Shown here: positions 1 through 10,959 of the stretch, piece by piece | How positions within the stretch are numbered: the stretch's first letter is position 1 | Layout of the letters: every line of letters starts with the position of its first letter | Origin: Pardosa pseudoannulata | Taxonomy: Eukaryota; Arthropoda; Arachnida; Araneae; Lycosidae | Direction: 5' to 3' | Assembly (NCBI GenBank): GCA_032207245.1 | Contig: CM063504.1 | Location: forward strand, 20,351,426-20,415,425 | DNA length: 64,000 nt | Made by a program: the position numbers and the translations under genes | Notes under the pieces: generated by a model | Told to the model about the DNA's origin: nothing | Databases searched by the model: none | What the model saw: the letters and a program-made list of their open reading frames with translations, nothing else

Positions 1-409
1 TTTGCTTTTCTTAAGTGCAAATAGTTACAAACAAATAAATTTGTGAATGAACTTCCATTAGTTACATGTTCTGTAATACATCTACTAAAATAAAGCAACA
101 TTTCTGTAGTTTTCTCATTTTTCTGAGGTAATATTTTGATTGATAAACATACAATAATCCACTCGTTTATATGACATAAAACTTCCAATCTGACATAAAA
201 CTTCCATACAATCAATCATATTTACCAAGGTCAAATAAACATTCTGTTCCCCAGGCTGTCTAATTTCAAACTGTTGCTATTACCACAGTTAAATGCACAG
301 AAAACTGTTACACGACATTTGTCTGGCAGCTAACTTGGTAAAAACATTTTATTTTCATCTCATTGCACGTTGTTTTATTTAAAGAAGGGTTTCTTAAATT
401 TCTGTTGTA
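1..409. other. Non-coding, probably intron of the left-edge gene
   Basis: AT-rich sequence with no open frame or repeat that I recognise. Because the next + strand feature is a spliced terminal exon, this stretch is most likely intronic, but nothing in it proves that. Confidence 0.35.
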
Positions 410-1090
410 CAGTTGAACTTCGATAACTCGGAGTACCAGGGGACCCCCAAAAACTATTTGACTTATCCGAAGTTCGAGTTATCGAAGTTACCTACCATTC
501 TTCTCAACTGGCACTTAAGATGGGTCGACATGGTTTAAATGGTTTGATATGTGTCATAATACTATTGTTGTATGCATTTCAATTTTTTAATAGCCTATGT
601 AAATAACAAGAGAAAAATGAGTTCAAATGGTTAAAACTAAAAACTAAAGAAATTTGGCTTCATTACATATTAATTAGTATACATACCATGAAAATCTCAT
701 TTGAAAAAGCAATTATTTTTAAGGTTGTTGGCATTCACAGCCTCCTGATTTTTTAACACAATAAATAGGGGGTTGTCTGTACCTTCGGTGGTCTCAAGGT
801 ATTGTTGTAAGATTCGAATAGCGTCCTGTGCTTGCTCGTGACCTTCGAGAACGAATGTTCTTGTAGGTTACGAATGGACTGGCATTTGAAATTTTGAACA
901 GAATTGTGTGTTTTACCGAGGATATCTATCACAAAAACTTCAACTTAAAAGATGTTCACTTCGAGTTATCGAGACATTTTTTTTTGTTTATTTTTTAAAG
1001 AAAAGTATAGAAATGATTCGGGACTTGATTAAAAGTTTGAGTTAGCGGATTATTTGACTTATAGGGAGTCGAGTTATCGAAGTTCGACTG
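410..1090. mobile_element. Non-autonomous pogo/Tigger-type DNA transposon (MITE)
   Basis: The ends form a terminal inverted repeat: CAGTTGAACTTCGATAACTCG on the left against the reverse complement of a nearly identical sequence ending at 1090, 20 of 21 matching. The element is flanked by TA at 408-409 and 1091-1092, the target duplication of the Tc1/mariner superfamily. The CAGT start with a GATAACTCG core resembles pogo/Tigger ends. The TTCGAGTTATCGA core recurs inside the element near 470-487 and 960-972. There is no transposase frame, so it would need a helper in trans. Its right part, from 924, was carried into the tandem duplication, so 1832-2016 is a truncated second copy. Confidence 0.8.
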
Positions 1091-1321
1091 TATTTAAAAT
1101 GTAGATTTACTTGTAGCACTTTTCAAATATTTTCTATATTTAAATAATCATGCCTATTGAAATTTTGTATAAATATTAACACATTAACTCATATAGATAT
1201 GAATATTAATGTACTTTAAAAAAACATCACATTTCTTCCTTTTTTGCTTATGTGATTTGTGTGTGCATGCAGTTGTGAATAACAAGCATTGTTAATGTTC
1301 TTTTTTTCCCCCTTTCTCCAG

Positions 1322-1382
1322 AGCGGAATTAGAGAAATGTGGACATAAAGTAAACGGCAGTGGTGAACCAATGAAGACATAA
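1322..1382 (+). CDS. Terminal coding exon of an unidentified gene entering from the left (unit 1)
   Basis: A long pyrimidine tract ending CTTTCTCCAG at 1321 is a strong splice acceptor. The most likely frame uses one base to finish a split codon and then reads AELEKCGHKVNGSGEPMKT to a TAA at 1380-1382. A second frame, entered at phase 0, gives only SGIREMWT before a stop, so the frame is not certain. The tail is hydrophilic and I do not recognise the protein. An AATAAA 34 bases after the stop supports this being the true 3' end of a + strand gene whose other exons lie outside the window. The gene is convergent with PES1. Confidence 0.6.
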
Positions 1383-1415
1383 TTTTTTTCTGTCTAGAGT
1401 TTGTATTCTATGTGT

Positions 1416-1421
1416 AATAAA
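1416..1421 (+). terminator. Poly(A) signal AATAAA for the left-edge gene, unit 1
   Basis: Canonical AATAAA shortly after the stop codon, followed within 35 bases by GT-rich sequence suitable as a downstream element. Confidence 0.65.
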
Positions 1422-2247
1422 GTGAAGTTTGTTGATAACCATGATGTTTCATTGTTTTTTGTACCTGGGTATGGAAGGAGGGAAAAATATAGAAAGTATA
1501 AGTAATAAAATTGGAAAATTTAAGTTGGTTACAGTATATTTCTAAATCTTAAAAAGGTTTAACAATTATAAATGTATTGGGGTCAAAAATCCATTGCTTG
1601 TAAAAAGTTAATTTTTACTGCTGAACATACTTTTGTAATTATGATTTTAATTTATAATGTACTGTAATATAATAGCCATATGAAGGTTGTATAATAGTCT
1701 TTTTGGCCTCAGAACTTGGGGAACATGTTGCAAGCCTTCAATAATTTTGGATGTCTTTAAAAGAGAAAATTACGGTTAACAGAAGCATGATTTTGATTAC
1801 TGCTCTTGATTACAAAATTGTACATAGTTTCATCTATCACAAAAACTTCAACTTAGAAGATGTTCACTTCGAGTTATCGAGACAGTTTTTTTTTTTTTTT
1901 TTTTTTTTTTTGTTTATTTTTTAAAGAAAAGTATAGAAATGATTCGGGACTTGATTAAAAGTTTGAGTTAGCGGATTATTTGACTTATAGGGAGTCGAGT
2001 TATCGAAGTTCGACTGTATTTAAAATGTAGATTTACTTGTAGCACTTTTCAAATATTTTCTATATTTAAATAATCATGCCTATTGAAATTTTGTATAAAT
2101 ATTAACACATTAACTCATATAGATATGAATATTAATGTACTTTAAAAAAACATCACATTTCTTCCTTTTTTGCTTATGTGATTTGTGTGTGCATGCAGTT
2201 GTGAATAACAAGCATTGTTAATGTTCTTTTTTTCCCCCTTTCTCCAG

Positions 2248-2308
2248 AGCGGAATTAGAGAAATGTGGACATAAAGTAAACGGCAGTGGTGAACCAATGA
2301 AGACATAA
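2248..2308 (+). pseudogene. Duplicate copy of the terminal exon (unit 2)
   Basis: Base-for-base copy of the exon at 1322-1382, including the pyrimidine tract and AG acceptor. It lies downstream of the first copy's poly(A) signal, so it could act only as an alternative last exon encoding the same C-terminus, or be unused. If the duplication is an assembly error, this exon does not exist as a second locus. Confidence 0.6.
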
Positions 2309-2341
2309 TTTTTTTCTGTCTAGAGTTTGTATTCTATGTGT

Positions 2342-2347
2342 AATAAA
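2342..2347 (+). terminator. Poly(A) signal AATAAA, unit 2
   Basis: Duplicate of the signal at 1416-1421, at the same offset from the copied stop codon. Confidence 0.55.
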
Positions 2348-2757
2348 GTGAAGTTTGTTGATAACCATGATGTTTCATTGTTTTTTGTACCTGGGTATGG
2401 AAGGAGGGAAAAATATAGAAAGTATAAGTAATAAAATTGGAAAATTTAAGTTGGTTACAGTATATTTCTAAATCTTAAAAAGGTTTAACAATTATAAATG
2501 TATTGGGGTCAAAAATCCATTGCTTGTAAAAAGTTAATTTTTACTGCTGAACATACTTTTGTAATTATGATTTTAATTTATAATGTACTGTAATATAATA
2601 GCCATATGAAGGTTGTATAATAGTCTTTTTGGCCTCAGAACTTGGGGAACATGTTGCAAGCCTTCAATAATTTTGGATGTCTTTAAAAGAGAAAATTACG
2701 GTTAACAGAAGCATGATTTTGATTACTGCTCTTGATTACAAAATTGTACATAGTTTC

Positions 2758-5050
2758 TTCCTTTTTGGAATACCCGTAAAATGTTTTCTTTTGGGAGAAT
2801 CATATGATCATTGCAGTCCAACTAAACACTGTAGATAATACCCCTTTTCCATAGACATTATTCATTCTGTAGAATATAAAAATGAGTAAAAATATTGCAA
2901 GACTGTCAATAATCCATATTACTGACAAAGTTAGCTAGCTGTAATTTTTGTTTACAATTTCCTATGAAATGTTTTTAAGGTGTACAACATTTCTTTATTT
3001 AAAAGGAAAGATTTTTTTTTTAAAGAAACAAATCAAGATCACAGAATATTGAAGTATGTGGAGTTTTATTAAAATTGCAAAAGATCGTGGAAATGCAGCA
3101 ATATTTTACACTCAGCAGATTTTTCCCATACTTCTGAACTTGAATGGGATGAAACAAGGTCTTTGTCGTTAACCCAAACCGATCAGATGATTCTATACAA
3201 AGGAGTTATAAAACAGTTGAAATGTATTCAGAGAGGAGAGAACACGGGATTTGACCAAAGTTAAGAAGCTGTAGAGACAAGAGATAATGTCTGAAAGAAT
3301 TTGACATCCCTGGTCTCTACAGCTTCAATGAAAGGGAGGGATTTTCTCAGCTAAGACTGCCATATAAAACCTTATTACAAGTTTCATTGCTAGACTACTA
3401 CAGAGAGCTAAAAAAAATAATTCTTTTTTAATACTCAGCTTTCACTGTTAGTGATTTATTTCAAATTAGGATTCAGTTTAAAAATAAAGACCTAACATGA
3501 AAATTAAGGTTGAGATTTTTTTAAAGGAGCACCTAAAATTAAAGAGTGTACAAACCCTGAACAATTTTAGATAGTAAGAAGTTGGTGGAGTTATTAAAAA
3601 CAAAGGTTTTTGAATTATTTTCTTGGAGTTTTTAATAGTTCAACATTTCAATGCAAGAGACCTTTCATCTGTGGATAGGACTAGTGGAACTTTATATTAT
3701 GATGGACAGTATTAAAGAAAAATCTTTCCTTTACCAATACAATTAAAACAATCATGACGAAAATATATTTTTGAACTGTGAATTTTTAAAAATGTCTCAT
3801 TTTAACTAATGGAATACTTTACATAATGTTTCACTCAAAGATTTAATATGCAATTTGTGAACATACTAACTACAAAGTATTGACTATGTTCGGGATAGTT
3901 CATTTCAAATTGCAATACATGTTAGGAGTAATAAATCAAATTTTCACTTATGTAGGTGTTGGGTGGACTACTTCTCAAATGTACTCCATTTGATGTATTT
4001 GCAGTCATTTTTCTGGCCTGTACGATTGCAGTAGCCACATTCTATTAAAAAGGGAAGTAGTAAATTACTCCCCACCCCCATCTGAAGCAGCCTAAGAGTT
4101 CATAGGCAACACCCCCACTGAATTAGTCTGTCATAGTGGAGTAACCTCTCAAAATGGTACACACCTGATCACTCACCCAAGAGACGTACTGAGCCGATCC
4201 AGGGTAGGTGCGATTGACTTTGGCCTACAAGCCAGTTATCCATCTTCAAACTACAGCCAAGTGACTGTATAGCATCAAGGGAGCAAAATACCACACATAA
4301 TTGAACTAGCTATCAGCAGGAAGGTTGTGCTGCTTGAACAAGAGTACAACTCAGTCTAGAAACTAAGCCTGAAGAACTGATTGCATTAAACAACATATTT
4401 TTTTATAATACTAGATGTATTTTAGGAATTGCAGCGAGTTCTCATTTTCAAGAATAAATGAGTACAATTTCCACTGCCAAGTTTAGTTTCTAAACATTTT
4501 TAACCATAAATTAGCAGAAAGAGATGACAGCCTCTTTGGCATACCACTGTTCAAGGTAAAGTGATATGTGTGTCTTTATTGATGACAATTTTTTTTTGTA
4601 ATGAAACATAACAATCTCTCAATTTTATATATTTTTCAAACACCCTCCCAACAGTTTTGTTTAATTTAAAAAATAATTGATAGTTCAATAAATTTTTAGA
4701 ATTAATTTTTACCCTGAAGGCAATATATTTTCTACATATTTAAAAATTCAGTCAGATATCTATTTTATTTATAGTCATCAGAAATCAACATTATTCTTTA
4801 ATACTTGTAATTATTTTAATAATATTTATATAGAAACTTACACAATTATTATAGCTTTGTATTGTATATTTTGTAGGCGTATAAAATTAAACTGTAATGT
4901 AATATAAGAATTTCTTTTGAAAACAAAAAAATACAAAACATAAAAAATGCATCAATTTTATATATACAATGCATTTTTATACACCTTTGCCATAGTGTCA
5001 GTTTCTGTACAAAAATGATTTTACAAGAAATTCAAAATTCCTGTATGAAA
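2758..5050. other. Convergent intergenic region between the left-edge gene and PES1
   Basis: No coding exon recognised. It holds a hairpin at 3265-3326 and a somewhat more GC-rich patch around 4070-4390 that looks like old repeat sequence but matches no family I can name. On the minus strand an AATAAA lies at 4764-4769 (TTTATT on +), about 280 bases past the PES1 stop, a candidate PES1 poly(A) signal. Confidence 0.4.
3265..3326. repeat. Perfect 14-bp inverted repeat (hairpin)
   Basis: GAAGCTGTAGAGAC at 3265-3278 pairs perfectly with GTCTCTACAGCTTC at 3313-3326 across a 34-base loop. It lies between two convergent genes. Its function is unknown; it could be the remains of a small TIR element. 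Confidence 0.7.
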
Positions 5051-8000
5051 TTATTTGAGTTTTTTCATCTTCTTTGCCTTCTCCAAGTTCTGTCTCTTTT
5101 CTTGCAATTTCAAAGCCTAAAATAATAAAGCATAGATATTAAAGAAATGTATGAAATTCCCAAGGTCTTGAAAAAAATATTTTAACCCATATTGGACCGC
5201 TGTCCTATAAATAGGACAGCAAATAAAATTCCATTTAATAATAAAATTATTAATATATCCTTAGGAGATTTTATTTTAACATCTTTAAAATAGACACGAT
5301 TTAGCATAATAACAAAAAAAAACTGAAAAACCAAATTATATTGTATTGTAAAATTTATTTTTAGCAGCCACTTAAAAACTGTCACTTTTTAATCTTTAAT
5401 TTTATATGCATTATTATCATTTTTTTCAAACGTTGGGGCGGTTACTTGTAGTTTATAAACAGAACTAATAATGTAGCTGAACGTTTTTTTCAAAATTATA
5501 TTTTACACGTGTATTTAGTAAGTATAAAAGAAGTGTCCTAAAATTCGGACAACGGTCCGATCCTGAATATTTTTCCACGAATTCGCTATGGCATACATAG
5601 CGCATTCTTTTCTTATCTTTCAATGAAAACCAGTTTAAACACCTGTTCGCACACCTGGACACAACAAGGGGAAATATATGTCTATTCTATTCATTAAAGA
5701 TGGAGATTGCAAGATAAACTTACTCTCTTACTCTCACGCTTGGTTGAAATTTGTTTAGTGTTTAGTGCTGCATGCAACTCAATTTTTTTCTAAGAACTTG
5801 GATACTTTACTTTGCATTTTACTTCTGTAAAAATGTCAGACAGATTTTTAACAGCCCAAGACGCTCTCGAATATATGAATTTTTTAAGTAATGAGGAATT
5901 GATAATCTTGAAATTGGTATTGATCCTCCTAATCCAGACTGTGTTTGTGATGAAGAAGAGATAGATGATTCAGCCACAAAATGTGAAAATCCAGTAATGA
6001 ATGATAGGTATAAATTCAAGCTACCATAGGTATTGAAATTTTATCAAATGAGTCTAAAAAATGTCATTTTCCACAAAAAAAAAAAAAAAAAAAAAAAAAA
6101 AACCCCAGTGGGTAAAACATCAATCAAAATTTGAATTATTAAGTAATTCAATTTCAACACAAGATTGTGAAATTATAAGCGTAGTTGCAAGAAAAACTGT
6201 AAAAACACTTAGAAATTGAACTCTTCTACATGATGGTTCATGGCATAATATCTCGTACTACAACAGGAACAAATTGGTATGCAGCTCCCCTTCCCCCCCA
6301 AAAACACATTCTTTGAGCATTACAGAAACAGAACTCACCCAATATCTTATTGTCAATTTCTTTAGTAGGTACTATTAGTTACCACGCAAAAAAAAAATGT
6401 ACTGGGGAAATGCTCCAGTCACTGGACCTACATAGTGAGTAACGAAACCTACAACGATCATAGTCAGAAAACGGTATAATGATACCAAGCCTAAGAATTC
6501 ACTTTAACAATAATTCTTCAATTGAGCCACACGATCGTTATTATAAAATTCGACCTCTTTATGACAAAATCAACATAACCTTGAAGCAATTTGGTATATT
6601 TTCTGAAAATCTCGCCATCGATGAAAGAATAAGGTATTTAGGAAGGCACATTTGCAAGATGTTCATGAAAAACAAACCTATAAAATTTGGATATAAATTA
6701 TGGATGTTAGCATCGTACAATGGATATACTTTTCTTATTATCCCTTATGCAAGAAAAACCAACAACAGTGTGCATAAAATGTAATGCATGACTTTGCATT
6801 TACTATTTCCACAAATTTCACCCATGAATCAGCCTAATGAAATGAAAGTGATATTTGTTAAATTTTATTAGTGTATTGCACCGTTGTCCTACTTATAGGA
6901 CATCTAATTACTTAAAAAAGTAAAAATATTCTTTCAAAATTTTGGTTTTATATGCTTAATTACACCATATTAATGATACGGAGGAAGTTTTATTAACTTA
7001 CAGAAATATTTAATTGGTGTGGTAAAATACGGGTTAATATTACAGTTTAATTATTAAACCAAAAGCAATTAGTAATGTAAGGGAACACTTTCTTTTTGTC
7101 ACTGATATTTGAAAGGCTAAAGGTTAAAAATAAGCATAATTTACACCAGTTTTAAGCGGCAGGGCTTTTACAAAAAATATTTTCGGAAATTTGCAAAACA
7201 AATCTAAAGCACAAATAATAAACATGTGGAATATAATAATTAGTTTTTTTTTTAATGTCTTAAACTTGGCATTAGCTTCAGATATATGTGAAGCATTTAT
7301 CTTTAATTGTGACATTCTAGAATCGTTATAAAGATAACAAGATAACATGTAATGGTGACAATTTTTAAATATATAAATGATAATACTACTATCATACGTA
7401 ATTGAGTAATTTTGCAAAGCAAAATATAAAACAAAAAGCAAACATGCTGGTTTTCAGCAACTAGATAATATTATTGCAGAAAATAAAATTGAAAACGAAG
7501 AATTTACCTCTCTTTTCTTTCTTTTCTGACCAAAAACAATTTTGTCGTATAAATGCTTGTCTTTCTTATGCATCATCATAATTGCAAGCTGTTTCTCTTC
7601 TGCAGCTTCTTTCTGTGCAATTTTTGCAGAATCTTCTTTCATCAATTTACCTGGAGTAACAGCCATTTTAGGAGTAACTTTGGATTCATCATCTTCAAGT
7701 TTTCTCTTCTTGGATTTTTTATCATTTTCAGCTAAAAAGCAAAACACTTTTATAATATCATATCACGCTTGATTTCAATAATCACAAAACTAAAAGTGAA
7801 CACAAAATGTTTTTCTTAACATAAAATATACTTTCTTTAGGAAAAAAAAAAAAAAAAAACTTTTATTAAATCTATAATAGTTTGAAAATATGCTTGTTTT
7901 CTTTAACTGATATCAACAATATAATTTTTATATCTACGCTTCTCAACAGATAATTTTATAAAGATACTAATATAAGTAATTATAGCAATTTCATCCCATT

Positions 8001-10906
8001 CTTTTAAAAATTTATTTGTTGAACAGTAATTACTTTTTTTCTTCTTATATATAACACAAATAATAAGTTGTACACTCTTAACCCATAAAGTTGATCAATT
8101 CAATATAAATATATAAATTGCTACTATTATTTACTAATAAATTTACAGCATGTGCATTTATTACAAGTCAGGAACACAGAAATTTTATTTGGAGTAGGTT
8201 TATCTTGTTTAACTTATATCTTAAAATCAATGCAGCAATCCTTATTTATATTTCAAAGCAGGTTACAACCCCCCCCCTTTACGATACCATTTATACAGGT
8301 TAAAATATGACAGCTAATATATATATATATAGATATATATATGTAATCCACCAGGGGACTAACCACCTCAAATTTTACTTGAGTTCTTTTAAAATTGCCC
8401 CTATTATTTTCCTCAGCCCGGCATGCTGGGCTGCCAAGAATCCCACTAATCGTCAATTTGAAAGAAACACATCAGTTGTCGTGGCTGAACATAATCTTTA
8501 TTTCATCTTCTCAAAATCTCACAAAATCCAGAGGCATCTGAACTGGACAGTGTCAGAACGCTCTCTCTAATGACATGTGGCACCAGCAACCTTTAACGAG
8601 AGACGACTAAATACCATGCAAGTTTAGCATCGTGGAAAAATGCTGAGGCAACAGTTATTCGCTTATAGAAAGTAATCTTTGATTAAAGACATCTGCCAAA
8701 GTGTGGAGTTTCAGAAGAGTATTATTGCTGATCTTTATAGATTTTCCTGGGAGAGTTATTGCTTCTTCTTTAAAATGCCAGCAATACCATTTTATGTTTT
8801 GAGAATGAAAGAAAGAATTTCGGGGCTAGGCTGAAGGAAAGAAAACTTCCTAGTTCAAATTGCATGGCTAGGAAAATGATTAATATACAGAGAAGAAATT
8901 AAGATCTAGAATTAATAAATGGGGGAAAGGGATAATTTTGGATAGACTTTAGGGCTTAGATATTGATATTATTACGTATATAAGTTCTTTAGATATACTC
9001 ACTTGTAGTGGGTTTTACTTCAATTTCATCAGATTCATCTTCACTTGATTCATCACCCTTTTCCTCACCTAATTTGAAAGATACATATAAATAAAATGAA
9101 AACAAATTGCAGCCTAATTTTGAACAAAACTACAAAGCTAATCAAAATAAAATTTTTTAAAAAACTAAAAATTTGAAAAATATTAAAACATTTTTAATTT
9201 AAAAAAGAAAAAGGAAGTTATATATCTTTTTGATTGCATATATCTTATTTTGGTACTTAAACAGTTATTCCAATAGATAACAAATCACAAGTAGCCTCTA
9301 CTAGAATTTTATGTAGAAAATAATTTTCTTTAGTCATGTTTGTACTCTTACTTTTACGAAACATATGAACCCTATCACATTATCAGTATCTGTCTTTTAG
9401 CTATGTTAACACATTTTATGAACTTGAATAGAAATGCACATTGTGCAGGAATGTGACAGATGCAGATTGTCATGCATTTTCTTGGAAGATTCCACATATG
9501 TGTAATTTACAGGTTTTGCAAAATAAGTAATACAGAAGCATTGACTGAACTAGGTAGAATATTGCTAACTTATTAAATTAATTACATAAAAAATAACACA
9601 TTTATAGCTCCTATTGTTATATTTTAACTTTAAAATGCAACAATTTTTCTTTAAAGAAAGCCTTGAAGTAGCAGGTAAACAGTCACTTTTAGTTAGCAGA
9701 AATAACTGAAATGTTGACAGAAAACAACAAATTTGCTATAATGCACATATTTAAAATTTGGTGCTTTTACGTCAAGACATACTAAAATTATATTCACATA
9801 TAGAAACAGAGACATAATTCCAAAAATGACATTTTTAGACTTAGTTAAAATGATTCAACTTTAACAGACTACAAAGAGCAATTTAGTATGTTAAACTATA
9901 CATTACTAGTTATATAACAGAAATCCACCACAGAATTAAAATTGTAATAATCGAATATTAAAATAAATGTAAAAAACTTAATATTACAATAAAATATTAA
10001 ATGCCTTAAAAAGTTTTATTTTAAAATATTTTTTGCATTCTGAACAATTTATGATCACAAATAAATTTAGTTTGTCTCCTAAATTACTGTTTTTTAGAAA
10101 ATCTTGTGGGTCAAAACAGTGAAATCTAATTTGCATGGTTTCAAATGTATCTTAAACTTAATCATACAGTCAGAGCCTGATGCCCCAAACCACTGGGATA
10201 ACTGAAGCAACATGATTTATTTAGATATAGCAATAAAGAGGTAGTATACGTAAGAGGAAATTAATATAATTCAACAAAAAGTGGAATATAGCCATAATAT
10301 GACAAAGCATTTATAAAAGTTTTGACCAAACTTTATTAAGGTCAAATTTTAAATAAATGTTAAAACTAAGTTACAAAAATGTGTATAACATTATATATCT
10401 TCTTAAATAACACACAAAAAGTAGTTTTTTTTTTTTTTTTTTTTTTTTTTCACCATACATATATACGAAATAGAATTCAAAAGTTCCCAGACTAAATCTA
10501 TAATGTAAAATTTTTTTTTGCAGTAGTGCGATACAAGAACATTTCTGTATTACTATATTCTCCCCTTTTGCTGAAAGTGGTTTGTCCCAAATCATGGCAT
10601 TTTTTGTAAGCAGGTGCATTTAGTAAATCGCAATTGAAAAAAATGGAGTTAGTTTAGCAGAGAATGAATAACAAATATTGTGTTTGCTTGGGAAAGAGTG
10701 CTACAGAGACTTTCGAAATGTTGAAGCATGTGTACAGAAGTGAAACAATATCGAGAACGCAAGCTTTAGAGGGGCATTGCTATTTCAGAAAAGGCAGCGA
10801 TGAAAACATAAAAAAGGTTTCTGCAACAGTATGTGTGAACAGGCAGCAAACAATCTGCCAAATAGCAGAATCAGGTGGGACATATATATATAGAGAGAGA
10901 GACATT

Positions 10907-10959
<53 letters not shown>

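Larger units (their letters stand above)
924..2757 (+). repeat. Head-to-tail tandem duplication of about 0.9 kb containing a terminal exon
   Basis: Unit 1 is 924-1831 (908 bp) and unit 2 is 1832-2757 (926 bp). By eye the units are almost identical; the differences seen are one base near the start and a poly(T) tract about 18 bases longer in unit 2. Each unit carries the right end of the MITE, an intron acceptor, a short terminal exon and a poly(A) signal. The breakpoints show essentially no microhomology: units abut directly at 1831/1832. Such high identity means either a very young duplication or a false duplication made during assembly of two alleles. Confidence 0.9.

Noticed and set aside
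7124..7441. 105-residue minus-strand frame next to PES1 exon 15
   Set aside because: Intronic, low complexity, no family signature, no splice or start context.
7542..7772. + strand frames of 60-76 residues
   Set aside because: Antisense shadows of PES1 exon 15.
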